A model generated the notes under the pieces. That model was not told where the DNA came from. It saw only the letters and a program-made list of their open reading frames with translations, and made no database searches. A stretch of DNA of 64,000 nt, taken from the NCBI RefSeq assembly GCF_028747645.1, contig NZ_CP118100.1:1488001-1552000 (forward strand), in the 5' to 3' direction. Positions 1-12,059 of the stretch are shown piece after piece. The stretch is from Microbacterium esteraromaticum. GTDB taxonomy: Bacteria > Actinomycetota > Actinomycetes > Actinomycetales > Microbacteriaceae. How positions within the stretch are numbered: position 1 is the first letter of the stretch; every line of letters starts with the position of its first letter. Position numbers and translations under genes: made by a program.

Positions 1-646
1 GCTCTGCCTGCTGAGCCATCGGATCGGCTTTGAGCACCCAGTCGCCGTCCGGCGTGAGGATCTCGTACTTGTACCGGCTGCCGACTCCGACGCCGGGGAT
101 GAACAGCTCCCAGATGCCGCTCGCCCCCATCGACCGCATGGCGTGGCCTTCACCGTTCCACTCGTTCCAGTCGCCGCACACGCGCACGGCCTGCGCGTTG
201 GGCGCCCAGACGGCGAAGTCGACGCCGGTGTCACCGTCGAACACCCGCGGATGGGCGCCGAGCACCTCCCAGAGCCGTTCGTGGCGGCCTTCGGCGATCA
301 GGTGCAGGTCGAGGTCGCCGATCGCCGGCAGGTGGCGATAGGGATCGCCGGCGAGGGCCTCGTCATGCCCGGCGTAGGTGGTGGCGATGCGGTACGGCAC
401 AGGCGGGCCTGGGTGGGTTCCCTCCCAGATGCCGTGCGCCGTGTGGCTGAGATCCATGCGATCTCCGTCGGCGAACACCACGGTGACCGATTCGGCGAGC
501 GGCCGTCGGGTGCGGATCACCGTGCTGGTTCGCCCGACGGCGTCGGTCATCGGATGAGCGCCCAGCAGTCGATGCGGATCGTGGTGCGTGCCGCCGGCGG
601 CCTTTCGCCACTCGTCGGAAACGGAGACGCTGTCGGTGTGACTCAT
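1..646 (-). CDS. glgB: 1,4-alpha-glucan branching enzyme GlgB, N-terminal part (cut by window edge)
   Basis: GlgB makes alpha-1,6 branches in glycogen-type alpha-glucan in the cytoplasm. Only the first 215 or so codons are present; the catalytic GH13 barrel lies outside the window. The visible N-terminal region has the family's HxLLGAHP signature near residues 27-32 (HRLLGAHP), and the CBM48 module with VRVCGDWNEWNG followed by an SGIWELFIPG stretch. The ATG at 646 follows a good ribosome site (AAGGAG) and overlaps the glgE stop as ATGA, so the two genes are translationally coupled. The reading frame is open to base 1. Identification is firm; length and activity cannot be judged from the fragment. 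Confidence 0.93.
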   Translation of the reverse strand, partial: MSHTDSVSVSDEWRKAAGGTHHDPHRLLGAHPMTDAVGRTSTVIRTRRPLAESVTVVFADGDRMDLSHTAHGIWEGTHPGPPVPYRIATTYAGHDEALAGDPYRHLPAIGDLDLHLIAEGRHERLWEVLGAHPRVFDGDTGVDFAVWAPNAQAVRVCGDWNEWNGEGHAMRSMGASGIWELFIPGVGVGSRYKYEILTPDGDWVLKADPMAQQAE

Positions 647-2712
647 GATCGCTCCTTCACCTTCAGGATGTGCACCGGCTCGGCGAAGGCGTCGAGCCGC
701 ACATAGTTGTGGTCGTTCCAGGTCCAGACCGCTCCGGTCAACAGGTCTTCGACCTCATAGTCGTCACCGGGCTCGATTCCCCAGATGCGGGTGTCGAGGT
801 GCACGGTCGTCTCGCGCACCGAGTGTGGGTCGACGTTGGCGACGATGATCAGGGTGTCCGCGGTGCCGGTGCCGGTGAAAGCGGCATCCAGGTGCTTGGA
901 GTAGACGAGCACGGCATCGTCGTCGCTCCAGTGCATCGACAGGTTGCGCAGCTGCCCGAGCGCCGGGTGCGCGTGACGGATCGCGTTGAGCCTGCGCAGC
1001 AGCGGCGCGAGTGACTCGCCGCGTTGTTCGGCGCCGTCCCAGTCGCGGAACTTGTATTCGTACTTCTCGTTGTCGATGTTCTCTTCAGAGCCGGGGCGCG
1101 CCACGTTCTCGATGAGCTCGTACCCGGCATACACGCCCCAGACGGGTCCTGCCGTTGCGGCGATGCATGCGCGGATGCGGTAGGCGGCGCGACCGCCGAA
1201 CTGCAGGTATTCGGTCAGGATGTCGTGCGTGTTCACGAACAGGTTCGGGCGCATGTAGTCGCTGGTCTCGTGCGAGACCGAGGTGAGGAACTCCTCGAGC
1301 TCGGGCTTGGTGTTGCGCCAGGTGAAGTACGAGTAGCTCTGTTGGAACCCGATCGCGGCGAGCGCGCGCATGACCGCGGGGCGGGTGAACGCCTCGGCGA
1401 GGAAGATGACGTCGGGGTCGCGTCGGCCCACCTCGGCGATCAACCACTCCCAGAACTGCAGTGGCTTGGTGTGCGGGTTGTCGACGCGGAAGACCTTCAC
1501 TCCGAGATCGACCCAGTGCATGACGACGCGCAGCATCTCGGCGTAGATCCCGGCGGGATCGTTGTCGAAGTTGAGCGGGTAGATGTCCTGGTACTTCTTC
1601 GGCGGGTTCTCGGCGTACGCGATCGTGCCGTCGGGAAGGGTCGTGAACCACTCGGGGTGCTCGGTGACCCAGGGGTGGTCGGGGGAGGCCTGCAGGGCAA
1701 GATCGAGGGCGACCTCGAGGCCGGCGGTGCGCGCCGCGCGCACGAATGCCCGGAAGTCCTTCTCGGTGCCAAGGTCGGGGTGGATCGCGTCGTGTCCGCC
1801 GTCGGCTGAGCCGATGGCGTACGGTGATCCGGGGTCGCCCGGCTCTGTGGTGAGCGTGTTGTTGCGCCCCTTGCGGTTGGTCGTGCCGATCGGGTGGATC
1901 GGCACGAGGTAGATGACGTCGAATCCCATGTCGGCGACGGCGGGCAGCCGCTTGGCGGCCGTGCGCAGGGTGCCGCTGCGTACCGATCCGTCCTTGCGGC
2001 GCACAGCGCCTTCAGAGCGGGGGAAGAACTCGTACCACGCGCTGACGCCCGCGAGCTCGCGGTCGACGCGAAGCGTCAGCCACTCGGTGTGCGATCCGAG
2101 CGACGCGTGCGGTCGGGCGGCGAACGCGGATGCCAGTCGCTGGTCGATCGCCGCGGCGTGCAGGGCGTCGGCATCCGCTGTGGAGAGGGCGCGAGCGGCC
2201 TTCTTCAGCATCCGGCGTTCGGCGTCGGGACGGTCGGTCTCGGATGCCGCAGCGGTGAGCAGCGCGGTGCCCAGCTGGCTCATCACGGTGACGTCGATGC
2301 CCGCCTCGGCCTTGACGGCGGCGTCGTGCGCCCAGGTCGCGAAGTCGTCGGCGAAGGACTCGAAGCGATACTGCCAGTCGCCCTGTCGGTCCAGGGCGAT
2401 CCGGGTTCGCCAGCGGTCGGTCCCATCGGCCAACGCCGTCAGCCGGTGCAGCGTCTCGTTGCCGGCAGGATCGGTCAACCGCAGGTGCACGCCAATCCGG
2501 TCGTGCCCTTCGCGGAAGGCGACCACATCGAACGGCACCACCTCGCCCACGAAGGCCTTGGCCGGGTGACCGTGGGGCACGCGCGGTGCGGGGTCGAACA
2601 GGGGCAGTCGGCCGACCGTGCCGCCGATCACCGGAGTGTCGACCGCAGGGCGTGCGGGGATGAGTGCGGGGCTTCTCAGCCCCGCGGATTCTTGAGCCGT
2701 CGGTGCCGCCAC
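643..2712 (-). CDS. glgE: Alpha-1,4-glucan:maltose-1-phosphate maltosyltransferase GlgE
   Basis: GlgE extends alpha-1,4-glucans with maltose units from maltose-1-phosphate, the actinobacterial GlgE route. The 689-residue product has the GH13_3 catalytic set: nucleophile D411 in KVFRVDNPH, acid/base E440 in IFLAEAF, and D497 in VNTHD. I chose the GTG at 2712 rather than an in-frame ATG at 2748, because a TACATT hexamer ends 6 nt before that GTG, as for neighbouring genes, and the extra 12 residues are not family-like. It lies between glgX (75 nt upstream) and glgB (ATGA overlap). No treS, pep2 or glgM gene is visible here, so the maltose-1-phosphate source must lie elsewhere. Function is well supported; only the start is inferred. 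Confidence 0.95.
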   Translation of the reverse strand: MAAPTAQESAGLRSPALIPARPAVDTPVIGGTVGRLPLFDPAPRVPHGHPAKAFVGEVVPFDVVAFREGHDRIGVHLRLTDPAGNETLHRLTALADGTDRWRTRIALDRQGDWQYRFESFADDFATWAHDAAVKAEAGIDVTVMSQLGTALLTAAASETDRPDAERRMLKKAARALSTADADALHAAAIDQRLASAFAARPHASLGSHTEWLTLRVDRELAGVSAWYEFFPRSEGAVRRKDGSVRSGTLRTAAKRLPAVADMGFDVIYLVPIHPIGTTNRKGRNNTLTTEPGDPGSPYAIGSADGGHDAIHPDLGTEKDFRAFVRAARTAGLEVALDLALQASPDHPWVTEHPEWFTTLPDGTIAYAENPPKKYQDIYPLNFDNDPAGIYAEMLRVVMHWVDLGVKVFRVDNPHTKPLQFWEWLIAEVGRRDPDVIFLAEAFTRPAVMRALAAIGFQQSYSYFTWRNTKPELEEFLTSVSHETSDYMRPNLFVNTHDILTEYLQFGGRAAYRIRACIAATAGPVWGVYAGYELIENVARPGSEENIDNEKYEYKFRDWDGAEQRGESLAPLLRRLNAIRHAHPALGQLRNLSMHWSDDDAVLVYSKHLDAAFTGTGTADTLIIVANVDPHSVRETTVHLDTRIWGIEPGDDYEVEDLLTGAVWTWNDHNYVRLDAFAEPVHILKVKERS

Positions 2713-2718
2713 ACTGAG

Positions 2719-2724
2719 AATGTA
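2719..2724 (-). promoter_or_regulatory. -10 box of glgE (leaderless)
   Basis: TACATT on the minus strand, six bases before the GTG start at 2712. It places the transcription start at or next to the start codon and decides between the two candidate GlgE starts. Confidence 0.6.
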
Positions 2725-2787
2725 CCGCGCTCCGGGGCGGGATTGCACCGCGCCGTTACGCGGGCCGCGTTCCGGGGCCAGACAGGG

Positions 2788-4857
2788 TCACTCCACGCGG
2801 AACAGCTGCATCGACGTGCCGGTGATCGGCAGCACGTCACCGGGTGCATACCGGTGCTCCGCGTCGGTCGGTGACTCGTCTGCGCTCGACCACAGCGAGA
2901 CGAACGAGGTGGCGTTGTCGATGTTGTCGGGCAGGCGCACGTCGATCGGCGCTTCATTGCCGTGCACGATCAACAGGATCCGGTTGCTCTCACCGTCGTG
3001 AGGCACGCTGGCGGCGACGTACTGCAGTGTGCGGTGCCGCGGATCGTTCCACTGCTCCGCGGCCATCGTCTGGCCGTTCTGGTCGTACCAGTCCATCTCG
3101 GACGCCTCGGGCACGTGCTCGCCGAGTCGGGCGTACCGTGCGGGACGCAGCGCCGGATTCTCGGCGCGCAGCCGGGTCAGGAGTGAGATGTGCGCGTGCA
3201 GATCCTGTTGCCAGGGTTCGTGCTCCCAGCTCAGCCACGTGAGCGCGGAATCGTGACAATAGGCGTTGTTGTTGCCGCGCTGGGTGCGGCCGAACTCATC
3301 GCCGGCCGTGATCATCGGAATACCCGCCGACAACAGCAGGGTTCCCATGAGATTGCGCATGGCCTTGCGGCGTGCGGCGAGCACGTTCGGACGGTCGGTC
3401 TCGCCCTCGACGCCGTGGTTGAAGGAACGGTTCACGTCGGCGCCGTCCCGGTTGTGCTCGCCGTTGGCGTCGTTGTGCTTCACGTCGTACGAGACGAGGT
3501 CGTGCAGGGTGAACCCGTCGTGTGCCGTGACGAAGTTGATGCTCGCCAGCGGGCCGCGTTCTTCGCTGTACGTGTTCGCCGAACCTGCGAGGCGGTTGGC
3601 GAAGCCGCCGACGCCGACCGGCGCCGAGGCCCGGCGGGCGTAGTCGATGTCGCTGAGCCAGAAGTTGCGCGCGCGGTCGCGGTAGCGGTCGTTCCATTCG
3701 CTCCAGCCGGGCGGGAAGTTGCCGGTCTGCCAGCCGCCCATTCCGACGTCCCAGGGCTCGGCGATGAGCTTGACGTCCTGTAGCGCGGGGTCGTCGCGGA
3801 TGGCGAGCAACAAGGGGTGCTGCGGGTCGTACTCGTGCGAGGCATTGCGCCCGAGCGCTGCGGCGAGATCGAAGCGGAAGCCGTCGATCTGCATCTCGTT
3901 GGCCCAGTAGCGCAGCGAGTCGAGCACCAGTCGGGCTGCGGCGTCGGTGGCCGTGTTGACCGTGTTGCCGACGCCCGTGGTGTCGATGTACGCGCCGTCT
4001 GCCTGCTGGCGGTAGTAGCCGGCGTTGTCGATGCCGCGCAGGCTGGAGCGTGGCCCCCCGATGCCTTCTTCGCTGGTGTGGTTGTAGACGACGTCCAGGA
4101 TCACCTCGAGGCCGGCCTCGTGCAGCCGTTTGACCATGCCCTTGAACTCGGCGAGTACGGCTTCGGGGCCCGCGTTGCGGCTGGCCTCGGTGGCGTAGGC
4201 GGTGTGCGGTGTGAAGAAGTTCAGGGTGTTGTAGCCCCAATAGTTGGTCAGGCCGCGTTCGAGCAGTCGTGGTTCGGGTACGAACGCCTGCACGGGGAGC
4301 AGCTCGACGGCGGTGACGCCCAGGTCGCGCAGATAGTCGACCATCACGGGGTGCGCGAGTCCTGCGTAGGTGCCGTGCAACGCGGCGGGCACTTCGGGAT
4401 GGCGCTTCGTGAGGCCCTTCAGATGCCCCTCGTAGATGACGGTCTCTTCGAGCGGCGTGCGCGGTTTGCCGACGCCCTCCCAATCGAACCCGTCGGCGAT
4501 GACCACGGAGCGCCACTCCTGGTATCCGGAACCCTCGGCGAGGCCGCGCGCGTAGGGATCGAGAAGCAGTGTCTCGGGGTTGAAGACGTTGCCGGGCCCG
4601 TGGGGGCCGTCCACCCGGAGGGCGTAGCGAGCGCCCGGCTGCAGCAGTTCGGTGGTGGCCTCCCACACCCCGCCGGCGCGACGGACGAGGGGCAGGGTCG
4701 CCGTCTCCCAGTCCAGGTCGTACTCATCGAAGAGGACGAGCTCGATGGATGACGCGTTCTGCGACCACACCCGGAGGGTGCCGACGCCGTCGTGCAGGCG
4801 CACGCCGAGGTCGTCGAGGGTGGGACCGCTGAAGGAGGGCGTGCGGGTCGCGGGCAT
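2788..4857 (-). CDS. glgX: Glycogen debranching enzyme GlgX
   Basis: GlgX is a GH13_11 isoamylase-type enzyme that hydrolyses alpha-1,6 branch points, mainly of short branches left after phosphorylase action. The 689-residue protein has an N-terminal CBM48-like domain (about 1-150) and the catalytic barrel. Expected catalytic residues are in place: D330 (GFRFD), E367 (LIAEPWD) and D447 (TAHDG), plus the NYWGYN and DVVYNH signatures. Length is normal for the family. The ATG at 4857 has TAGGCT seven bases upstream. It is transcribed ahead of glgE and glgB in the same direction, so building and trimming of the glucan are encoded together. High confidence. Confidence 0.95.
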   Translation of the reverse strand: MPATRTPSFSGPTLDDLGVRLHDGVGTLRVWSQNASSIELVLFDEYDLDWETATLPLVRRAGGVWEATTELLQPGARYALRVDGPHGPGNVFNPETLLLDPYARGLAEGSGYQEWRSVVIADGFDWEGVGKPRTPLEETVIYEGHLKGLTKRHPEVPAALHGTYAGLAHPVMVDYLRDLGVTAVELLPVQAFVPEPRLLERGLTNYWGYNTLNFFTPHTAYATEASRNAGPEAVLAEFKGMVKRLHEAGLEVILDVVYNHTSEEGIGGPRSSLRGIDNAGYYRQQADGAYIDTTGVGNTVNTATDAAARLVLDSLRYWANEMQIDGFRFDLAAALGRNASHEYDPQHPLLLAIRDDPALQDVKLIAEPWDVGMGGWQTGNFPPGWSEWNDRYRDRARNFWLSDIDYARRASAPVGVGGFANRLAGSANTYSEERGPLASINFVTAHDGFTLHDLVSYDVKHNDANGEHNRDGADVNRSFNHGVEGETDRPNVLAARRKAMRNLMGTLLLSAGIPMITAGDEFGRTQRGNNNAYCHDSALTWLSWEHEPWQQDLHAHISLLTRLRAENPALRPARYARLGEHVPEASEMDWYDQNGQTMAAEQWNDPRHRTLQYVAASVPHDGESNRILLIVHGNEAPIDVRLPDNIDNATSFVSLWSSADESPTDAEHRYAPGDVLPITGTSMQLFRVE

Positions 4858-4864
4858 GGGGAAC

Positions 4865-4870
4865 AGCCTA
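4865..4870 (-). promoter_or_regulatory. -10 box of glgX (leaderless)
   Basis: TAGGCT on the minus strand, seven bases before the ATG at 4857. The 97-bp gap to the divergent cysteine desulfurase holds both promoters and nothing else recognisable. Confidence 0.6.
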
Positions 4871-4942
4871 GAGGCGCCGGGTGCACGGCGGTGAATCCCC
4901 TTGGGGGCTCCGGTGAACCGCTCGCGACGGTGGACGCGGTGG

Positions 4943-4948
4943 AAGAAT
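4943..4948 (+). promoter_or_regulatory. Probable -10 box of cysteine desulfurase gene
   Basis: AAGAAT, six bases before the GTG at 4955. It fits the local leaderless spacing but has A rather than T at the first position. Confidence 0.45.
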
Positions 4949-4954
4949 GAGAGG

Positions 4955-6133
4955 GTGCGGTACTACCTGGATCATGCGGCCACCACTCCGCTGCGCCAAG
5001 AGGCGCGCGACGCTTGGCTGAGCGCGACCGAGGTCGTCGGCAATGCGGCGTCCACGCACGCCGCCGGTCAGGACGCCAGGCGGTTGCTGGAGGAGTCGCG
5101 CGAGCGCGCCGCGGCCGTGCTCGGCTGCGAACCGATCGAGATCGTGTTCACCTCAGGGGGCACCGAGTCGATCAACACGGCGCTGCACGGCCTGTGGCGT
5201 TCGCGTGCGCCAGGATCGGATGCCATCGTGCTGCCTGATGGCGAGCATCACGCCACCATGGACACGGTTGCCGCGCTGGCGGCGGGGGATGCCGCCGATT
5301 CGGCGGTGGTGCGCAGCACCCCGATTGATGAGCTCGGACGCATTCGCCTCGACGCATTCGCGCAGGCGCTACCTGGCGCCGCGCTGGCGACGGCGCTGGT
5401 CGCGAACAACGAGGTCGGCACCGTCAATGATGCGTCCGCTCTGGCCGCCGCCGCGGGAGCTGCGCACGTGCCGCTGCATCTGGATGCCGTGGCCGCCTGC
5501 GGCCACCTGCCGCTGTCGTTTCGCGGGCTGCGCGGGAATGCTCCGCCCGGGGCTGGCCTGGTGGCCATGAGCGTCGCAGGCCACAAGATCGGCGCACCGG
5601 TCGGCACGGGCGCGCTCACGGTCGCGCGCAGCGCGCGCATCGCGCCGCTGCTGCACGGCGGCGGTCAACAGCGCGGGCTGCGTGCCGGGACGCAGGACGT
5701 CGCCGGAGCCGCCGCGTTCGCGGAGGCGCTCGAGGCGGCGGAGCGCGAACGCGTTGACGAGCACGCACGGCTGAGCGCTCTGCGCGACCGACTGGTCACG
5801 GGCATCCGCTCCGTCGTGCCGTCGTCGGTGCTGCTCGGCGATGCGGACGACCGACTCCCCGGCAACGCGCATCTGCTCTTTCCCGGCGCGGTGGGCGAGA
5901 GCCTGCTGTTCCTTCTCGATATGGCCGGCATCTCGGCATCCACGGGGTCGGCGTGCCAGGCCGGCGTGGCCGAGCCGTCGCACGTCGTGATGGCGATGGG
6001 GCGCGGCGAGTCCGACGCGCGCAGCGTGCTGCGCTTCACGCTGGGGCGATCCTCGACGGACGCCGACGTCGATGCGGTTCTCGCCGTGATCGCCGATTCC
6101 GTTCACCGCGCCTCTCCAGCCGGCCGCTCGTAG
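4955..6133 (+). CDS. Cysteine desulfurase (NifS/IscS type)
   Basis: A PLP-dependent enzyme that removes sulfur from cysteine as an enzyme-bound persulfide for thiolation and Fe-S assembly. The 392-residue product starts [12 protein letters not shown], the usual family N-terminus, which supports the GTG at 4955 over an in-frame ATG at 4901 that would add an unrelated basic leader. PLP-lysine is K211 (AGHKIGAP); the sulfur-accepting cysteine is C334 in STGSACQAG. Ten bases downstream is mnmA, the tRNA 2-thiouridylase that needs such sulfur, so this enzyme probably serves tRNA thiolation, perhaps among other sulfur uses. It is not in an iscU or suf cluster here. Confidence 0.93.
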   Translation: MRYYLDHAATTPLRQEARDAWLSATEVVGNAASTHAAGQDARRLLEESRERAAAVLGCEPIEIVFTSGGTESINTALHGLWRSRAPGSDAIVLPDGEHHATMDTVAALAAGDAADSAVVRSTPIDELGRIRLDAFAQALPGAALATALVANNEVGTVNDASALAAAAGAAHVPLHLDAVAACGHLPLSFRGLRGNAPPGAGLVAMSVAGHKIGAPVGTGALTVARSARIAPLLHGGGQQRGLRAGTQDVAGAAAFAEALEAAERERVDEHARLSALRDRLVTGIRSVVPSSVLLGDADDRLPGNAHLLFPGAVGESLLFLLDMAGISASTGSACQAGVAEPSHVVMAMGRGESDARSVLRFTLGRSSTDADVDAVLAVIADSVHRASPAGRS

Positions 6134-6136
6134 ACT
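6131..6136 (+). promoter_or_regulatory. -10 box of mnmA (leaderless)
   Basis: TAGACT, seven bases before the mnmA ATG at 6144. It overlaps the stop codon of the cysteine desulfurase gene, so mnmA may have its own start even though the two genes are adjacent. Confidence 0.6.
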
Positions 6137-6143
6137 GGAGACC

Positions 6144-7241
6144 ATGCGAGTTCTGGCGGCGATGAGCGGTGGAGTCGACTCCGCGGTGGCGGCGGCGCGC
6201 GCCGTCGACGCCGGACATGACGTCGTGGGTGTGCATCTGGCACTGTCACGCGCCGGGGGCACGTTGCGCACCGGCAGTCGCGGATGCTGCACGATCGAGG
6301 ATGCGATGGATGCCCGCCGTACCGCCGATCTGCTGGGCATCCCGTTCTACGTGTGGGACTTCTCAGAGCGCTTCCGCGAGGACGTCATCGAGGACTTCAT
6401 CTCGGAGTACCAGGCCGGACGCACCCCCAACCCGTGCCTGCGGTGCAACGAGAAGATCAAGTTCGCCGCGCTGCTCGAACGGGCGATCGAACTGGGCTTC
6501 GACGCTGTCTGCACCGGGCACTACGCCACCCTGATCGAGGGGGAGGACGGCCTGCAGCTGCATCGGGCCTCCGACGCCGCGAAGGACCAGTCGTATGTGC
6601 TGGGTGTGCTCAACGCCGAGCAGATTGCGCACACGTACTTCCCGTTGGGCGACACGCCGTCGAAGGCGCTCGTGCGCGCGGAGGCTGCCGAGCGCGGCAT
6701 CAGCGTGGCGCAGAAGCCCGACAGCCACGACATCTGTTTCATCCCCGACGGCGACACCCGCGGCTGGCTCGCCGAGAAGGTCGGTACGGCCACCGGCGAC
6801 GTCGTCGACCGCACCGGTGCCGTGGTCGGCACGCACGAGGGCGCGCACGCGTTCACGGTGGGACAGCGGCGCGGACTGCGTCTGGGCGTGCCCGCCGACG
6901 ACGGCAAGCCGCGTTTCGTGCTCGAAGTGCGACCGGTGTCGAACACCGTCGTCGTGGGGCCGAAGGAGGCGCTTGCGATCGCCGAGATCGCGGGCGAGCG
7001 CTTCTCGTGGGCGGGAGCCGCGCCGATGGCATCCGAGTTCGCGTGTGAAGTGCAGATCCGCGCGCACGCCGACCCCGTGCCGGCCCGCGCGTTCGTGTCG
7101 GATGCCGGTGTGCGCGTCGTGCCCGATTCGCCGCTCGACGGAGTCGCGCCGGGTCAGAGCGCCGTGATCTACGTGGGCACGCGGGTACTCGGCCAGTTCA
7201 CGATCGATACGACGGTCTCGGCGGTTCCCATCGAAGCCTGA
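6144..7241 (+). CDS. mnmA: tRNA-specific 2-thiouridylase MnmA
   Basis: MnmA adenylates and thiolates U34 of the Lys, Glu and Gln tRNAs. The 365-residue protein has the PP-loop SGGVDS at residues 8-13, the catalytic nucleophile C98 in NPCLRC and the persulfide cysteine C198 in [10 protein letters not shown], followed by the GQRRGL region and C-terminal beta-barrel. Its neighbour is a cysteine desulfurase, the matching sulfur donor. Start ATG 6144 agrees with the family N-terminus ([10 protein letters not shown]) and with a TAGACT box seven bases upstream. All key residues are present. Confidence 0.97.
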   Translation: MRVLAAMSGGVDSAVAAARAVDAGHDVVGVHLALSRAGGTLRTGSRGCCTIEDAMDARRTADLLGIPFYVWDFSERFREDVIEDFISEYQAGRTPNPCLRCNEKIKFAALLERAIELGFDAVCTGHYATLIEGEDGLQLHRASDAAKDQSYVLGVLNAEQIAHTYFPLGDTPSKALVRAEAAERGISVAQKPDSHDICFIPDGDTRGWLAEKVGTATGDVVDRTGAVVGTHEGAHAFTVGQRRGLRLGVPADDGKPRFVLEVRPVSNTVVVGPKEALAIAEIAGERFSWAGAAPMASEFACEVQIRAHADPVPARAFVSDAGVRVVPDSPLDGVAPGQSAVIYVGTRVLGQFTIDTTVSAVPIEA

Positions 7242-7299
7242 GCCCTGAGCCTTGAGCCCCGGGGATCGGCTTCGGGCGAGGGATGTCGTACCCGGCTCG

Positions 7300-9681
<2,382 letters not shown>

Positions 9682-9723
9682 TCCGCTGATCGTCGTCTGA
9701 CGAGACCCGCCACGCACTACCCC

Positions 9724-9729
9724 TAGGCT
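9724..9729 (+). promoter_or_regulatory. -10 box of GNAT gene (leaderless)
   Basis: TAGGCT, six bases before the ATG at 9736. Confidence 0.55.
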
Positions 9730-9735
9730 CGGGGC

Positions 9736-10182
9736 ATGACTGAGAACGCTGCTGACGTGACCCTGGTGGATCTCACGACGGGCGATGCCCGTTGGGCGCA
9801 GGCGCTGCCTGTGCTGCAGGAGTTGCGTCCGCATCTCACTGCGGAGCTGCTCGCACAGGTGCTCCGCGAGGGGGAGCCGCAGGGGTTGCGTTTCACCGCC
9901 GTGTTCACCGAAGATCGGTGCGTCGCTGTGGCTGGATGGCGGGTCATCGCCAACACCAGCGCGATCCGCAAGCTCTACATTGACGACCTCTCGACCGCGG
10001 CATCGGAGCGCTCGCGCGGGTATGGAGCGCTGCTGCTCCGCGAACTGCGCAACCGCGCCGCCGCTGCCGGATGCCGGGTGCTCGATCTCGACTCCGGGGT
10101 GCAGCGCTTCGACGCGCACCGGTTCTATTTGCGCGAGCGGATGGACATCGTCTCGCATCACTTCGCGCAACGGCTCGGCTGA
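9736..10182 (+). CDS. GNAT-family N-acetyltransferase
   Basis: A 148-residue protein of the Gcn5-related acetyltransferase fold. The acetyl-CoA pyrophosphate loop is seen as RSRGYGALLL, after the beta-4 strand KLYIDDL, with the later DLDSGVQRFDAHRFYLRERM segment typical of small GNATs (Y in the FYLR motif is the usual proton donor position). The acceptor substrate cannot be read from sequence. It stands alone between ligA and the DUF222 gene, with its own promoter-like hexamer. Confidence 0.85.
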   Translation: MTENAADVTLVDLTTGDARWAQALPVLQELRPHLTAELLAQVLREGEPQGLRFTAVFTEDRCVAVAGWRVIANTSAIRKLYIDDLSTAASERSRGYGALLLRELRNRAAAAGCRVLDLDSGVQRFDAHRFYLRERMDIVSHHFAQRLG

Positions 10183-10257
10183 GACCTCTCGTCCGGGCAC
10201 GCCGTCTGATACCCGCGTGCCGTTCTGTATAGAAGTTCGAATGTCGGTGGTCGCTGG

Positions 10258-10263
10258 TGTACT
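10258..10263 (+). promoter_or_regulatory. Possible -10 box of DUF222/HNH gene
   Basis: TGTACT, six bases before the ATG at 10270. It matches the local spacing but not the TA start of the usual hexamer. Confidence 0.4.
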
Positions 10264-10269
10264 AGAGGC

Positions 10270-11817
10270 ATGACGGCGGTGATGGATGTGACGGTGGAGC
10301 AGGTGACCACGCTCGATGAGCTGGTCGAGCTCGCGCAGTCCATCGAGCAGTCGATCAGCAGCATGCAGGCGGCACGTGACGGAGTGCTCGCACTGGCCAG
10401 CCGTTGGGCGCTGGACGCGGCGGGTGAGGTCGACGAGGCCGACCTCACGTTGCGGACGGTGGCAGCTGAGCTCGGCGCGGCGCTGGGTGTCAGCGACCGA
10501 ACAGTGCAACGGCGCATGCTCGCTGCAGAACAGGTTGTCGAACGCTTTCCGCGCGTGTGGGCGGCTCAGGCCGCCGGCGCGATCAGCGCCGGGCACACCA
10601 GGGTGATCGTCGAGGCGGGGGAGCACATCGACGATGCGGAGTCACGTGACCGATACGCCGCGCGCGTGCTGGAGGTCGCGAGCGGTGAGTCGCCGAATCG
10701 CACACGGCCCATCGCCGAGCGGTTGGCTCAGCAGCACCAGCCGAAGTCGCTCGACGAACGGCATGAGGATGCCCGTGAACTCCGCGGCGCGTGGGTCAGC
10801 GACCACCCGGACGCCATGGCGGAACTGCACGTGTTCGGACCGTCCGTTCTTGTGCACGGCGCATTCGACAGGCTCACGTCGAAGGCGAAGACCAACACCC
10901 GTGCGGTGGCCAGCGGTCCGCATCGGCAGGCTGAGGCGTTATCTGAACCGCTGCCCGGCACTGCGTTCGGCCCGGCGGCGACACACGACGCCCACGTCGC
11001 GATAGCTGAGGATGTCCGCACGCTCGCGCAGCGACGCTTCGACCTGGCCATGTACCTGCTGCTGACCGGCGCACCGGCCGGGCACGACACGGACGACGGG
11101 CTGCTCGCCGCCATCCGGCCGCGGGTCAGCGTGACGATCCCGTTCCTTACGCTGATGGGCCGCGACGCCACTGACCTTCACCATCTGCGCGGCAAGGTTC
11201 GTTGCGACGTCGTTGGCGGCGGATGCGCTGACGCCGGTGGTGGCGCTAGTGACAACAACGCCCGTACTGGTGACGCCGCGGTCATCGGCGTGCGCGGAGG
11301 CGTCAACGCAGAACTGGACGGGCACGGCCCGATCGACACGCATTCCGCGCGCGTACTCGCCGGCGCCGCGTCGGGATGGAACCGACTGCTCACCCACCCG
11401 ATCACGGGGATGCTGCTCGCCGTCGACCGGTACCGGCCCAGCGAGCAGCTTCGCCGTCATCTGCGAGCCAGAGACCAACGATGCCGGTTCCCCACGTGCG
11501 GTATGCCGGCCATAGACAGCGATGTCGACCACACACAGGACGCCGCCTTCGGCGGCGCCACCGAGGAGAGCAACCTCGGGGCGCTGTGCCGCCGACATCA
11601 TGTGCTGAAACACCATTCCCCATGGATGGTGGAGCAACGGGAGAGCGGAATCCTCGAGTGGCACAGCCCCACGGGTCGGGTCTATGTCGACCGGCCACCT
11701 CCGCAGAACACTGTCACCTTCACCGAGACCGCGCTGACCGAAGCTGATACGCAGCGCAACGACAGCGGCGGCGACGGCGCGAATCCATCACCGGCACGAT
11801 CCGCCGCCCCGTTCTGA
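10270..11817 (+). CDS. DUF222 (13E12 repeat) protein with C-terminal HNH nuclease domain
   Basis: A 515-residue actinobacterial family member. The N-terminal DUF222 region includes a helix-turn-helix-like stretch (LGAALGVSDRTVQRRM) and the conserved AAGAISAGHTRVI segment. The C-terminal HNH domain is intact: CRFPTCG zinc cysteines, DVDH, the N in ESNLGALC and the final RRHH. The role of the family is unknown; members are often multicopy and can sit in mobile contexts. Between positions 11200 and 11340 the coding sequence has a G/A/D-rich linker that looks unconstrained. It is convergent with the DEAD-box helicase gene. Confidence 0.85.
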   Translation: MTAVMDVTVEQVTTLDELVELAQSIEQSISSMQAARDGVLALASRWALDAAGEVDEADLTLRTVAAELGAALGVSDRTVQRRMLAAEQVVERFPRVWAAQAAGAISAGHTRVIVEAGEHIDDAESRDRYAARVLEVASGESPNRTRPIAERLAQQHQPKSLDERHEDARELRGAWVSDHPDAMAELHVFGPSVLVHGAFDRLTSKAKTNTRAVASGPHRQAEALSEPLPGTAFGPAATHDAHVAIAEDVRTLAQRRFDLAMYLLLTGAPAGHDTDDGLLAAIRPRVSVTIPFLTLMGRDATDLHHLRGKVRCDVVGGGCADAGGGASDNNARTGDAAVIGVRGGVNAELDGHGPIDTHSARVLAGAASGWNRLLTHPITGMLLAVDRYRPSEQLRRHLRARDQRCRFPTCGMPAIDSDVDHTQDAAFGGATEESNLGALCRRHHVLKHHSPWMVEQRESGILEWHSPTGRVYVDRPPPQNTVTFTETALTEADTQRNDSGGDGANPSPARSAAPF

Positions 11818-12059
11818 CCTGACCTGCCGGGGCCAGTCAATCGTTGCCCCGCCCCGCGCCGCGCCGCCGGGCCGCTCGGGCATGGCACTACGCGGATGCC
11901 GTCCGCCAGGTCATCCTGAAGTGACGGCACGCGTGGCGGCTCGCCCCGTCACTCACGTGACGGCGTGCAGACGCCCGTATCCGAGCGCCGGCGTGCAAGC
12001 GCCCTCATCCGAGCGCCGGCGCGCATGCCTCAGCACCCACGCGCCGGCGCCGCGACAGA
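11818..12059. repeat. Convergent intergenic region with inverted and direct repeats
   Basis: A 242-bp gap between converging genes with no coding sequence. It holds a 7-bp inverted repeat with a 4-nt loop (CCGTCAC at 11946-11952, GTGACGG at 11957-11963) and two imperfect copies of a roughly 30-bp unit around 11966-12025 sharing TCCGAGCGCCGGCG. It has hairpin potential for two-way transcription end, but no T-run follows. Confidence 0.5.

Noticed and set aside
11946..12025. CRISPR-like array in the repeats between the DUF222 gene and the DEAD helicase
   Set aside because: Only two imperfect adjacent copies without spacers of constant length; no cas genes.
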